Shown here in pieces: positions 55,311 to 63,775 of a DNA stretch of 64,000 nucleotides (positions are counted from its first letter, which is position 1; each line of letters opens with the position of its first letter). Where the stretch lies: contig JAHKAA010000034.1 in the NCBI GenBank assembly GCA_018825965.1, positions 124,001-188,000 on the forward strand, read 5' to 3'. Position numbers and translations under genes: made by a program. The notes below the pieces were generated by a model, which worked only from the letters and a program-made list of their open reading frames with translations, was not told where the DNA came from and did not search any database. This DNA is from Gammaproteobacteria bacterium (GTDB taxonomy: Bacteria > Pseudomonadota > Gammaproteobacteria > Enterobacterales > Alteromonadaceae).

Positions 55311-56364
55311 TTTAGCGGCTCAATATAAACACTTAAAAGAAAAAATAGACAAGCGTATTCATGATGTTTTAGATCATGGCAATTATATAATGGGGCCTGA
55401 GGTCGAAGAACTGGAAAATAAGTTGGCAGAATATGTGGGTGTTAAACACTGCATTAGTTGCGCCAATGGTACTGATGCATTGCAACTAGCGATGATGGTT
55501 CTGAATATAAAAGCCGGTGATGCAGTTTTTTGTCCTACTTTTACTTTTTTCGCAACGGCTGAGGTAGTTGCTTATGCTGGCGCAACACCCGTGTTCGTCG
55601 ATTCGGATGCCCGTACGTTTAATATTTGTATGCTGGATTTAGAAAATCAGATTCAAAAAGTTATCGCTGAAGGTTTGCTGTTACCAAAAGCTATTATCGC
55701 TGTCGATTTATTTGGTTTACCAGCAAACTACCCTGAGTTAGAAAAAATAGCTGCTAAATACGATCTGAAGCTAATTGAAGATGCCGCTCAAGGTTTCGGA
55801 GGTTCAATCAACGGTAAACGTGCATGTAGCTTTGGTGATATAGCTACTACTAGCTTCTTCCCTGCTAAGCCTTTAGGATGTTATGGGGATGGTGGTGCCA
55901 TATTTACTAATAATGACGAGTATGCTTCATTGCTCAGGTCTTATCGTGTACACGGAAAAGGTAAAGACAAATATGATAATGTAAGGATTGGCTTAAACAG
56001 CAGACTTGATACTATCCAGGCTGCTATATTGCTAGAAAAATTAGTTGAGTTTCCTACGGAATTATTGGCGAGAAATAGATTGGCAGCTCGCTATGATAGT
56101 GAATTAACAGGTAAATTCATAACACCTTTGGTACCTGAAGGCTACTTTAGCTCTTGGGCTCAATATACTTTAATAAGCCCACATCGAGAAAAAGACATGG
56201 CACAGTATGCAGAACATGGTATTCCAACAATGATCTACTACGGTACTTGTATGCATCAACAAACAGCGTTTTCTCATTTGGGATATACTGATGCAGATTT
56301 TCCTATAGCGACAAGACTGGCTAAAGAAGTATTTAGCTTACCTATGCACGCGTATATGAAGTAG
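55297..56364 (+). CDS. wbpE: PLP-dependent aminotransferase, WbpE-like
   Basis: This 355-residue DegT/DnrJ/EryC1-family protein transfers an amino group to the 3-keto-uronic acid. It shows SCANGTDALQLAM (residues 54-66), IEDAAQGFGGS with the PLP aspartate, and TTSFFPAKPLGCYGDGG with the Schiff-base Lys191. WbpE-type enzymes use UDP-3-keto-GlcNAcA made by WbpB. The ATG at 55297 overlaps the end of the formyltransferase gene. Confidence 0.9.
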   Translation: MQFIDLAAQYKHLKEKIDKRIHDVLDHGNYIMGPEVEELENKLAEYVGVKHCISCANGTDALQLAMMVLNIKAGDAVFCPTFTFFATAEVVAYAGATPVFVDSDARTFNICMLDLENQIQKVIAEGLLLPKAIIAVDLFGLPANYPELEKIAAKYDLKLIEDAAQGFGGSINGKRACSFGDIATTSFFPAKPLGCYGDGGAIFTNNDEYASLLRSYRVHGKGKDKYDNVRIGLNSRLDTIQAAILLEKLVEFPTELLARNRLAARYDSELTGKFITPLVPEGYFSSWAQYTLISPHREKDMAQYAEHGIPTMIYYGTCMHQQTAFSHLGYTDADFPIATRLAKEVFSLPMHAYMK

Positions 56365-56400
56365 GACATTAGATCGTGTTGTTTGTATTTAATCTAAAAT

Positions 56401-56435
56401 TGCCTAGCATTTATGGTTTTACTAAATGCTAGGCA
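56401..56435. repeat. 13-bp perfect inverted repeat over the wzx start
   Basis: tgcctagcattta (56401-56413) and taaatgctaggca (56423-56435) are perfect complements around a 9-base loop. The ATG chosen for wzx lies within the right arm at 56426-56428. No T-run follows, so it is not a standard terminator. It could mask the start codon in RNA or mark a joint between gene blocks. Confidence 0.8.
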
Positions 56436-57679
56436 ACCTCAACAACAAATCAGAGTTTACCCGAAATGTATTGACGTTGTTATCGGGGACTGTTTTGGCT
56501 CAAGCCATTCCTATTATTGCAATACCTATATTAACTAGGATTTACAGACCAGAGGATTTTGGTGTATTGGCGTTATTTGTATCTATAACAGCGATACTTG
56601 GGGCAGTCGCAAATGCCCGTTATGAAATAGCAATAACACAAGCGGCTAGTGAATTAAATTCGTTTAGAGTAGCAGTATTGGGGTTACTTATATGTAGTGT
56701 ATTTTCGATACTTTTAATTATTCCCTTTATAATTTTTAACGATGTTCTAGTTAGTTTAGTAGGAAATGCTAAAATAAGTGTGTGGCTATATTTTGTTCCA
56801 ATTACTGTTTGGTTTATAGGCATATATAATGTTTTTAATTTTCTAAGCACAAGAAGAAAATCATACAAAGAGATAGCAGCAAGCCACATCTTTAGATCGG
56901 TTTCTATGGTATCTCTTCAGTCTTTGCTTGGGTTACTGAAATTTGGAGCATCAGGACTAATAATTGGGCATATAGTGTCTCACATTGCATCTATCTTTAG
57001 TCTAACGAGAAGTATAGTGTGCAGGAAATTGTTTATAACAATTTTCGATTTTAAAAAAATTAAAGTATTAGCATGCCGGTATAAAAAGTTTCCAATTTTT
57101 ATGTTGCCAGCTACCATCATGAATTCTATATCTAACAATATGTTGTCTATAACAATACCTACACTTTTCTCTTTAAGCACTCTGGGACACTATAGTCTTG
57201 CCCAAAGAGCGTTGGGTGCTCCGAGTGCGATAATTGGTAATAGTATAGCTCAGGTGTATCTGCAGCAGGCTTCTAAGGAAAAACAAGAGACTGGTTCGGT
57301 GATTAAGTCTTTTAATAGTACTCTATTAAAACTTTTAGCCGTGTCTGTTTGTATTTTTGCGCCAGCATATTTTTTTGTAGAGCCAGTATTTGAGTTTGTT
57401 TTTGGCCAGGATTGGCTTATAGCGGGTACTTACTGTAAAATATTGATACCTTATTTTTCTGTTAACTTTGTAGTTTCAGCACTAAGTTACACAGATTCGA
57501 TCATGGGTAAACAATATCTCTATGCAGCTTTTAATTTTATCCTTATAATCGGATTGCTATTAATTCTTATATTTTTTGATATCGAATCAATATACTCGTT
57601 TTTACATATAGTAGTAGGTTACTTGGTTGCGACTTATCTACTCTATTTAATGTTACTTAGAAAAGTTGCAAAAAATTAA
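56426..57679 (+). CDS. wzx: Wzx-type polysaccharide flippase
   Basis: This 417-residue, very hydrophobic protein has about twelve membrane helices and resembles the MATE/PST family of lipid-linked oligosaccharide flippases. Near the start, LLSGTVLAQAIPIIAIPILTRIYRPEDFGVLALF is a common Wzx pattern. It moves the repeat unit on undecaprenyl diphosphate to the periplasmic face for Wzy. The codon use looks richer in A+T than in the flagellar part. The ATG at 56426 lies in an inverted repeat. Confidence 0.9.
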   Translation: MLGNLNNKSEFTRNVLTLLSGTVLAQAIPIIAIPILTRIYRPEDFGVLALFVSITAILGAVANARYEIAITQAASELNSFRVAVLGLLICSVFSILLIIPFIIFNDVLVSLVGNAKISVWLYFVPITVWFIGIYNVFNFLSTRRKSYKEIAASHIFRSVSMVSLQSLLGLLKFGASGLIIGHIVSHIASIFSLTRSIVCRKLFITIFDFKKIKVLACRYKKFPIFMLPATIMNSISNNMLSITIPTLFSLSTLGHYSLAQRALGAPSAIIGNSIAQVYLQQASKEKQETGSVIKSFNSTLLKLLAVSVCIFAPAYFFVEPVFEFVFGQDWLIAGTYCKILIPYFSVNFVVSALSYTDSIMGKQYLYAAFNFILIIGLLLILIFFDIESIYSFLHIVVGYLVATYLLYLMLLRKVAKN

Positions 57680-57702
57680 AATATATATTAAGGAATAAGT
57701 AA

Positions 57703-58779
57703 TTGAAAATCGTAACAATACTTGGCGCAAGGCCTCAGTTTATAAAAGCCGGATCAGTGAGTCGTGAAATTTGCAGGCAGCAGGGACTGGGCGAAGATAT
57801 TACTGAAATCATTATTCACACTGGGCAGCATTATGACGCCAATATGAGCGAGGTTTTTTTTGATGAGATGCAGATCCCCCGACCAAACTATTATTTAGGG
57901 GTCAAAGCGAAAACTCACGGGGCTATGACAGGTGAAATGATTGCCAAGATTGAAGAAGTATTGGTCTCAGAAAAACCTGATTGGGTTATGGTTTACGGCG
58001 ATACAAATTCAACTTTGGCGGGGGCAATTGCAGCTTCAAAACTGAACATCCCTGTTGCACATGTCGAAGCAGGATTGCGGTCATTCAATATGCAAATGCC
58101 AGAAGAGATTAATCGTATTCTTACTGATCGTATTAGCTCGGCGTTATTTTGCCCTAGCCAAGTCGCATTAGACAATTTGACGCAAGAGGGTGTTGAATTT
58201 TGGAAGCCTCGTGCTGAGGTTGTGTTTAGCGGCGATGTGATGTTTGATGGGGCTATTCATTATAAGAATTTGTGTAGTAAACCAGAAAACGTTTTAATAG
58301 ATGGGGATTATATTCTTTGTACCATTCATCGGGCAGAAAATACTGATAACATCTCTCGTCTAGAAGAAATTTTGGCTGCATTAAATGAGATTGCTAAAGA
58401 TCGTAAAGTCATATTACCATTGCACCCAAGAACAAAAAAGCTCATAGAGACTAACAGTTTCGATACATCAAATTTGACTATTATCGAGCCAGTCGGTTAT
58501 TTGAATATGGTCTGGCTCATTATTAATTGTTCATTAGTTATGACAGATAGTGGTGGTTTGCAGAAAGAGGCATATTTCTTTTCTAAACGTTGTGTCGTAC
58601 TTAGAGATGAAACCGAATGGGTTGAGCTAGTGTCTAGTGGTTCGAATGTGTTAGTAGGTTGCAATAAGCATAAAATCATAGAGGCTGCCAGCAAAAATTA
58701 CAACTCTAAATTTGATGAAAGTTTCTACGGTAAAGGTAATGCCTGTGAAATAATCGTAAATTATTTGATTGGGAAATAA
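57703..58779 (+). CDS. wbpI: UDP-2,3-diacylamino-uronate C2 epimerase (WbpI-like)
   Basis: This 358-residue enzyme has the epimerase block VTILGARPQFIKAGSVSREI, VYGDTNSTLAGAIAASKLNIPVAHVEAGLRSF, MPEEINRILTDRIS, CTIHRAENTDN and DSGGLQKEAYFF. It looks like the WbpI group rather than a second WecB. WbpI epimerises C2 of UDP-GlcNAc3NAcA to the manno form. The start is TTG at 57703 with an AAGGAA site. FnlC-like C2 epimerase remains an alternative because an fnlA-type gene lies at the window edge. Confidence 0.85.
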   Translation: MKIVTILGARPQFIKAGSVSREICRQQGLGEDITEIIIHTGQHYDANMSEVFFDEMQIPRPNYYLGVKAKTHGAMTGEMIAKIEEVLVSEKPDWVMVYGDTNSTLAGAIAASKLNIPVAHVEAGLRSFNMQMPEEINRILTDRISSALFCPSQVALDNLTQEGVEFWKPRAEVVFSGDVMFDGAIHYKNLCSKPENVLIDGDYILCTIHRAENTDNISRLEEILAALNEIAKDRKVILPLHPRTKKLIETNSFDTSNLTIIEPVGYLNMVWLIINCSLVMTDSGGLQKEAYFFSKRCVVLRDETEWVELVSSGSNVLVGCNKHKIIEAASKNYNSKFDESFYGKGNACEIIVNYLIGK

Positions 58780-58786
58780 TAGTCTG

Positions 58787-59947
58787 ATGTATAGCCCTAT
58801 TTCGTTCTTCATTGTTTATACATCAATATATTTTGTGTTGGTTCCTCTTTACCTGTATTTAACAAGAAGCAATGATACTTATCTCATGGTGGTCGTAATA
58901 GGGTTTTTAAGTAATCTAATGTTGCTGATAGGGTATTTTACAAAACTCTTTTTTAGATTTAGGATTATGCCGCATGTTATTTTGAATCCTAGAGTTTTTG
59001 TTGATTTATCTTTTACTTTTTTTTTAATGTTTGCAATGTATTCTTTTTATACTTTTGGAGGCGTACCACTTATTAATATATTTTTGGGGGATGCTGATCC
59101 CAATTTACTCAGAGGACAGCTTTTTAAAGGTAGACAAGGGATAGAGATTGTGTTGCTCTATCTTAGTGCTATTTTCTCATATGTTTTTATTCCTCTATCA
59201 GTACTTTTAGCTTTCCATTATAAAATGAAGATGCGGTATTTATTTTTAGCTTTTGCTCTTTTCTTTTCGATAGGTACTTTACAGAAGGCTTTGTTGTTAA
59301 ATATTTTGTTTCCTTTATTCGCTTACCTATTGTTAAAAAGGAAGGTTGGTGTAAAATTTTTTCTTATCATGTTCGTTATATTGTTTTCATATTTTATATT
59401 TATGATACAAAGTACTGGACACGCTGGGTCAGCTATTGACAGCGGTGGTGATTTTTTTTCAAGTACATATGTGCCATCAAGCGCTTTAGATTATTTTTTC
59501 TGGCGATTCTTCGCTGTTCCGATTTATACCTCAGTGGACACAATATATGTGTTCCAAAATTGGATGGGCGGAAATCATTTACTTGGATCTTCTAGTTCGC
59601 TTCTTTCCTCTCTTCTAGGTCAGGAGAGAGTTGACGTGGAGAAAATTGTTTTTGAATATCAGTTTGGCGGTTATAATCCGCTTGCCAACGCTAATACCTA
59701 TTTTGCTATCGGTATTTTTTTGGACTTTTCTTGGGTCGGGTTAGTCGTGACATCATTCTTTATAGGTATTTTCTTTCAGTCAATGGCGCAGTCAAAAGAT
59801 CTTTCAATCTATTCTATAGGTTATCTTTTTGCCTGGCAGGCAGCGAATGGATCGGTTATCGGAATAATGTTGAGTTCAGGTTTTATCTACATTGTAATTC
59901 ATCTTTTTTTTCTACGATATAAATTTGAGGGAAGGTATGTTACCTAA
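58787..59947 (+). CDS. wzy: Wzy-type O-antigen/oligosaccharide polymerase
   Basis: This 386-residue protein has about ten to twelve membrane helices and few sequence motifs. Near the end, NPLANANTYFAIGIFLDFSWVGLV resembles the conserved block of oligosaccharide-repeat polymerases. Its position between wzx and glycosyltransferase genes supports Wzy. The ATG at 58787 is used, and a TTG at 58769 inside the upstream gene is less likely. It overlaps the next gene by 11 bases. Confidence 0.8.
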   Translation: MYSPISFFIVYTSIYFVLVPLYLYLTRSNDTYLMVVVIGFLSNLMLLIGYFTKLFFRFRIMPHVILNPRVFVDLSFTFFLMFAMYSFYTFGGVPLINIFLGDADPNLLRGQLFKGRQGIEIVLLYLSAIFSYVFIPLSVLLAFHYKMKMRYLFLAFALFFSIGTLQKALLLNILFPLFAYLLLKRKVGVKFFLIMFVILFSYFIFMIQSTGHAGSAIDSGGDFFSSTYVPSSALDYFFWRFFAVPIYTSVDTIYVFQNWMGGNHLLGSSSSLLSSLLGQERVDVEKIVFEYQFGGYNPLANANTYFAIGIFLDFSWVGLVVTSFFIGIFFQSMAQSKDLSIYSIGYLFAWQAANGSVIGIMLSSGFIYIVIHLFFLRYKFEGRYVT

Positions 59948-61244
59948 AAAATTAAATGTTTTAATGATCGCTCATTATTACCCACCAATAAATAGTTCTG
60001 GAGCGAAAAGGTTTCAATATCTTTCACAATACTTCGCAGAAGATGGAGTTGAAGTTAGTGTGTTTACCACGCAAAAAACGTCAGAAGATGGAGAGTTTTC
60101 TGAGAGAATACCTGTGGGCGTTAACATTTTTGAGTTTGATTCATTTGGCCGTTTAGCGTCTTCCGTTGATAATGGTAAGCAGTTTGTTCCTTTATATTCT
60201 GATAAGCCATCTTTTAAAAGGCGTTTTAAAGACTTTGTGATGTCTCTTTGTGGTCAGTTACCTGATCCGAGGCTTCCATTTGCGTTGAGCTTTTTGTTGC
60301 GGACACCAACAGCTCAAGTACGCAAAGCCATCGAGAGTGCTGATGTCATAATTGCGACTAGCCCGCCATGGAGTATGCTTTTGGCAGGACTTATTTTGAA
60401 AAGTCGCTATAAAAAGAAGTTGGTTCTTGATTATAGAGATCATTTTAGTTATTGCCATGAGATGCCCGGAAACTTCATAGCGAAAAAATTAGAATATTTT
60501 GTTGACCGTTGGCTAGTTAGTAAAGCTGATCTTGTCGTAACAATTTCTGAACCGATGCGAAAGTATTATTCAAAATTTGACTCTGATGTACACGTTGTCA
60601 GTAATGGTTACGACTTTGAATCAATGGAAAAAGCACGACTTGCGTCAGCAGAGATAGATTCAAAAAGAAACACTGTTAATATTCGTTATATGGGAATCGT
60701 CTCAGACGGTCGGATACCGAGGAATTTTATTTCGGCACTGAACAAGTTAAGCCTGCACGAACCAACTAAATTTGAAAAAATTAAAATCGAATTTTATGGT
60801 AATGCTGGATTGTTAAGACGATTTCTCGCAGAAAACTATCCTAATTTGCTGAAGATTTTCCACTTCAGTGATTTTGTTTCTTATCATGAGTCATTAAAAC
60901 TTATGATCGAATCTGATTATTTATTATTTAGTGAGACATCCAACATTAAAGATATAAGTGCACAAGGAATATTGACCACAAAAGTTTTTGAGTATGTTGG
61001 TAGCGGAAGACCTATTCTCGCCGATATTTCTATCGATACTTTGCCTGGTAAGTTGGTTTCTTCGTGCAGCGATAGAAATTTAGTATCGTTATCAACTGAC
61101 GATTTTTATAATAAAATTTCTTCTGCTGAGTTTTATGAAGTTCAGAGTGCAGAAGTATCTGAAATGGCAATGCTGTACACTAGGAAGAATCAGTCAGTAC
61201 TTTACAAAAAAATTTTAGAGGAACTTTTGGGCCATGATAAATAA
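59937..61244 (+). CDS. Glycosyltransferase family 4
   Basis: This protein of 435 residues has a GT-B fold layout. The N-terminal MIAHYYPPINSSGAKRFQYLSQYFAEDG is typical for GT4, and VLDYRDHFS with IATSPPWSMLLAGLI marks the acceptor domain. The C-terminal region has YMGIVSDGRIPRNFISAL and LLFSETSNIKDISAQGILTTKVFEYVGSGRPILA, close to the E-x7-E-type donor site. The ATG at 59937 follows GAGGGAAGG. Which sugar it adds cannot be read from sequence. Confidence 0.85.
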   Translation: MLPKKLNVLMIAHYYPPINSSGAKRFQYLSQYFAEDGVEVSVFTTQKTSEDGEFSERIPVGVNIFEFDSFGRLASSVDNGKQFVPLYSDKPSFKRRFKDFVMSLCGQLPDPRLPFALSFLLRTPTAQVRKAIESADVIIATSPPWSMLLAGLILKSRYKKKLVLDYRDHFSYCHEMPGNFIAKKLEYFVDRWLVSKADLVVTISEPMRKYYSKFDSDVHVVSNGYDFESMEKARLASAEIDSKRNTVNIRYMGIVSDGRIPRNFISALNKLSLHEPTKFEKIKIEFYGNAGLLRRFLAENYPNLLKIFHFSDFVSYHESLKLMIESDYLLFSETSNIKDISAQGILTTKVFEYVGSGRPILADISIDTLPGKLVSSCSDRNLVSLSTDDFYNKISSAEFYEVQSAEVSEMAMLYTRKNQSVLYKKILEELLGHDK

Positions 61245-62373
61245 TTTTACGATTTGTCAAAGATGCATAATGGATACGTCGGATTCTGTCATCCGGTTTG
61301 ATAGTAATGGTATCTGCGATCATTGTCATAACTATGACGAGAATATAGAGCCTAACTGGCATACTGGTGACAAAGGTTACGCGGAGTTAATGGCAGCTGC
61401 AGAACAGATTAAAAAGGAAGGGAAAGGAAAGGACTTTGATTGTATCATTGGTCTGAGCGGCGGTCTTGACAGTTCGTATACAGCTTATGTTGCGAAAGAA
61501 ATCATGGGTTTGCGTCCACTCCTATTCCATGTTGATGCTGGTTGGAACACTGATCAGGCGGTAGGTAATATCGAAAAATTGGTCGATGGCCTTGGTCTTG
61601 ATCTTTACACTGAAGTGATCAACTGGGAAGAAATGAAGGATTTACAAGTCGCTTTCCTAAAATCAGGTATATCAGATCAGGATATCCCGCAGGATTGTGC
61701 ATTTTTCTCATCGTTGTATAAGTTTGCCCGTAAAAATAGAATTAAGCACGTTTTAACCGGCGGTAATTACTCAACTGAGTGGTGTAGAGAACCAAACGAG
61801 TGGGGCGCATACCCTGGTATTGATAAGACACTGATAACAGATATTCATAACAAGTTCGGCACTAAGCCTTTGAAAACTTATCCTATTATCGACGTATTGG
61901 TGTATAAGATTTTTCATCATCAGATATTGAGAATGAAAGTATTTAAGCCACTGAACTTAGTTCCTTTTCTAAAAAAGGATGCAGAACAGTTACTTAAGGA
62001 TAAATATGGCTGGCAGCCTTTCCAGCATAAACATCATGAATCTCGTTTCACTCGTTTTTACGAGGACTATTGGATGCCAAGAAAGTTTGGGTATGATAAA
62101 CGTAGAGCTCATTTTTCTAGCTTGGTTGTAACTGGTCAAATGACCAGGGAAGAGGCGCTCGAACGGATTTCTAAGCCCGAGCTGCCTGAAGAGTTTATGA
62201 AAAATGAATTCAAATATGTTGCTAACAAGCTAGGGTTGAGTGTTGACGAGTTGCAAGCAATATTTGAACAGCCTAACAAGTCTTACCGGGATTACAAGAA
62301 TAAATTAGGCTTGATTCAACTTGGTGCAAAGTTGATCAATTTGCTAGGAATTGAGAGAAGGCATTATAGATGA
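61234..62373 (+). CDS. wbpG: N-acetyl sugar amidotransferase WbpG
   Basis: This 379-residue PP-loop ATPase has the zinc-type pair CQRC (Cys8, Cys11) and CDHC (Cys28, Cys31) and the PP-loop SGGLDS at residues 75-80. It then shows LTGGNYSTEWCREPNEWGAYPG and KHHESRFTRFYEDYWMPRKFGYDKRRAHFSS, as in WbpG/PseA proteins. In Pseudomonas it works with HisH2 and HisF2 to change an amide on a diamino-uronic acid to an amidine. It overlaps the glycosyltransferase gene by 11 bases and hisH2 by 4. Confidence 0.93.
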   Translation: MINNFTICQRCIMDTSDSVIRFDSNGICDHCHNYDENIEPNWHTGDKGYAELMAAAEQIKKEGKGKDFDCIIGLSGGLDSSYTAYVAKEIMGLRPLLFHVDAGWNTDQAVGNIEKLVDGLGLDLYTEVINWEEMKDLQVAFLKSGISDQDIPQDCAFFSSLYKFARKNRIKHVLTGGNYSTEWCREPNEWGAYPGIDKTLITDIHNKFGTKPLKTYPIIDVLVYKIFHHQILRMKVFKPLNLVPFLKKDAEQLLKDKYGWQPFQHKHHESRFTRFYEDYWMPRKFGYDKRRAHFSSLVVTGQMTREEALERISKPELPEEFMKNEFKYVANKLGLSVDELQAIFEQPNKSYRDYKNKLGLIQLGAKLINLLGIERRHYR

Positions 62374-62987
62374 TCACGCTAATTAACTATGGCATTGGCA
62401 ATCTGCAGGCATTTTTAAATCTTTATCAGCGTTTACATATCCCTGTAAAAGTAGCCACTACAGAAGCTGAGATTCTGCAGGCAACAAAACTTATATTGCC
62501 AGGCGTTGGCCATTTTGATTATGCAATGCAGCTTTTTAATGCTTCGCCAATGAAAGAGGCAGTAGTTAAAAAAGTCATGGATGAAGGAACTCCCATACTT
62601 GGTATTTGTGTTGGTATGCAGATGCTTGCTCATTCAAGTGATGAGGGTGAAGAGCGAGGTCTAGGTTGGGTACCTGGCAGAGTTAGATCTTTTAGTTCGG
62701 TTTTAGAAGAAGGTGAACTTCCTCTTCCACACATGGGCTGGAATGACGTCATACCAGAGCGGTCTGTCGGATTGTTTAAGGACTTTGATCCAAGCGACAG
62801 TCGTTTTTACTTTTTGCACTCTTATTTTTTTGAATGCGAACAAGCTGGACATTCCTTAGCCCGAACTGACTATGGACTCAATTTTAGTTGTGCTGTTGGT
62901 AAAGACAACGTCTATGGCGTTCAGTTTCACCCGGAAAAAAGCCATCATTTCGGTGAACAGTTATTAAGAAATTTTGCGGAGTTGTAA
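62370..62987 (+). CDS. hisH2: HisH-like glutamine amidotransferase (HisH2)
   Basis: This 205-residue class I glutaminase has the nucleophile Cys80 in ILGICVGMQ and the histidine and glutamate in QFHPEKSHH. It makes ammonia from glutamine. Its location after wbpG and before hisF2, away from other his genes, indicates the polysaccharide paralogue, as in Pseudomonas O5 clusters, not histidine biosynthesis. Confidence 0.9.
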   Translation: MITLINYGIGNLQAFLNLYQRLHIPVKVATTEAEILQATKLILPGVGHFDYAMQLFNASPMKEAVVKKVMDEGTPILGICVGMQMLAHSSDEGEERGLGWVPGRVRSFSSVLEEGELPLPHMGWNDVIPERSVGLFKDFDPSDSRFYFLHSYFFECEQAGHSLARTDYGLNFSCAVGKDNVYGVQFHPEKSHHFGEQLLRNFAEL

Positions 62988-62989
62988 GG

Positions 62990-63775
62990 ATGCTTAGGCC
63001 TAGATTGATTCCTTGTTTGCTGATACAGGATGGTGGTTTAGTTAAAACAACTAAATTTAAAGATGCTAAATACGTTGGAGATCCAATCAATGCTGTGAGG
63101 ATTTTTAACGAAAAGGAAGCTGACGAACTCGTAGTTTTGGATATCGACGCTTCGGTACACAATCACGAACCTAATTATGAACGAATTAGTTTTCTTGCGG
63201 CTGAGTGTCGAATGCCACTTTGTTATGGAGGTGGTATCAAAACCGCGCAGCAGGCGAAAAGGATCACTGCTTTGGGAGTTGAAAAAGTTGCGATCAGTTC
63301 AGCTGCGATTGAAAATCCGAAGTTAATCACAGAGATGGCTGCAGAAATTGGCAGTCAGAGTGTCGTTGTTGTATTGGATGTAAAGAAGAAACTTCTCAGT
63401 AAAAATTATGAGGTTTGGATCCATAACGCCAAAGTGAATACTAAGCGTAACCCTATTGAAGTGATGACCGAAGTCCAGTCGCTTGGCGCGGGTGAGATAG
63501 TCATTAACTTTATAGAGCATGACGGCACTATGAAGGGCATGCCTATTGATGCGATTCAGATGTTCAAGAAAGTGTGTAAAGTACCCTTTACAGTTATGGG
63601 CGGCGCAGGGACTATGGATGACTTGGGCGACGTGGTCGCTGCAAATGGTTTGCTTGGTGTTGCGGCAGGTAGCTTATTTGTTTTTAAGGGGCCGTACCGA
63701 GCTGTGTTAATTAATTATCCAAACCAAAACCTGAAACAAGAAAAGATATACGGGCGGTGTAATGTTCAAAAATAA
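62990..63775 (+). CDS. hisF2: HisF-like cyclase subunit (HisF2)
   Basis: This 261-residue TIM-barrel protein resembles HisF (MLRPRLIPCLLIQDGGLVKT, DELVVLDIDAS, MPLCYGGGIKTAQQAKRI, EIVINFIEHDGTMKGM). In this family the barrel passes ammonia from HisH to the active site; here the recipient is probably WbpG. It starts 2 bases after hisH2. The end overlaps the next gene by 14 bases. Confidence 0.9.
   Translation: MLRPRLIPCLLIQDGGLVKTTKFKDAKYVGDPINAVRIFNEKEADELVVLDIDASVHNHEPNYERISFLAAECRMPLCYGGGIKTAQQAKRITALGVEKVAISSAAIENPKLITEMAAEIGSQSVVVVLDVKKKLLSKNYEVWIHNAKVNTKRNPIEVMTEVQSLGAGEIVINFIEHDGTMKGMPIDAIQMFKKVCKVPFTVMGGAGTMDDLGDVVAANGLLGVAAGSLFVFKGPYRAVLINYPNQNLKQEKIYGRCNVQK

Noticed and set aside
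62370..63775. Histidine biosynthesis genes
   Set aside because: HisH and HisF occur without other his genes and follow wbpG, which marks the polysaccharide amidation paralogues.
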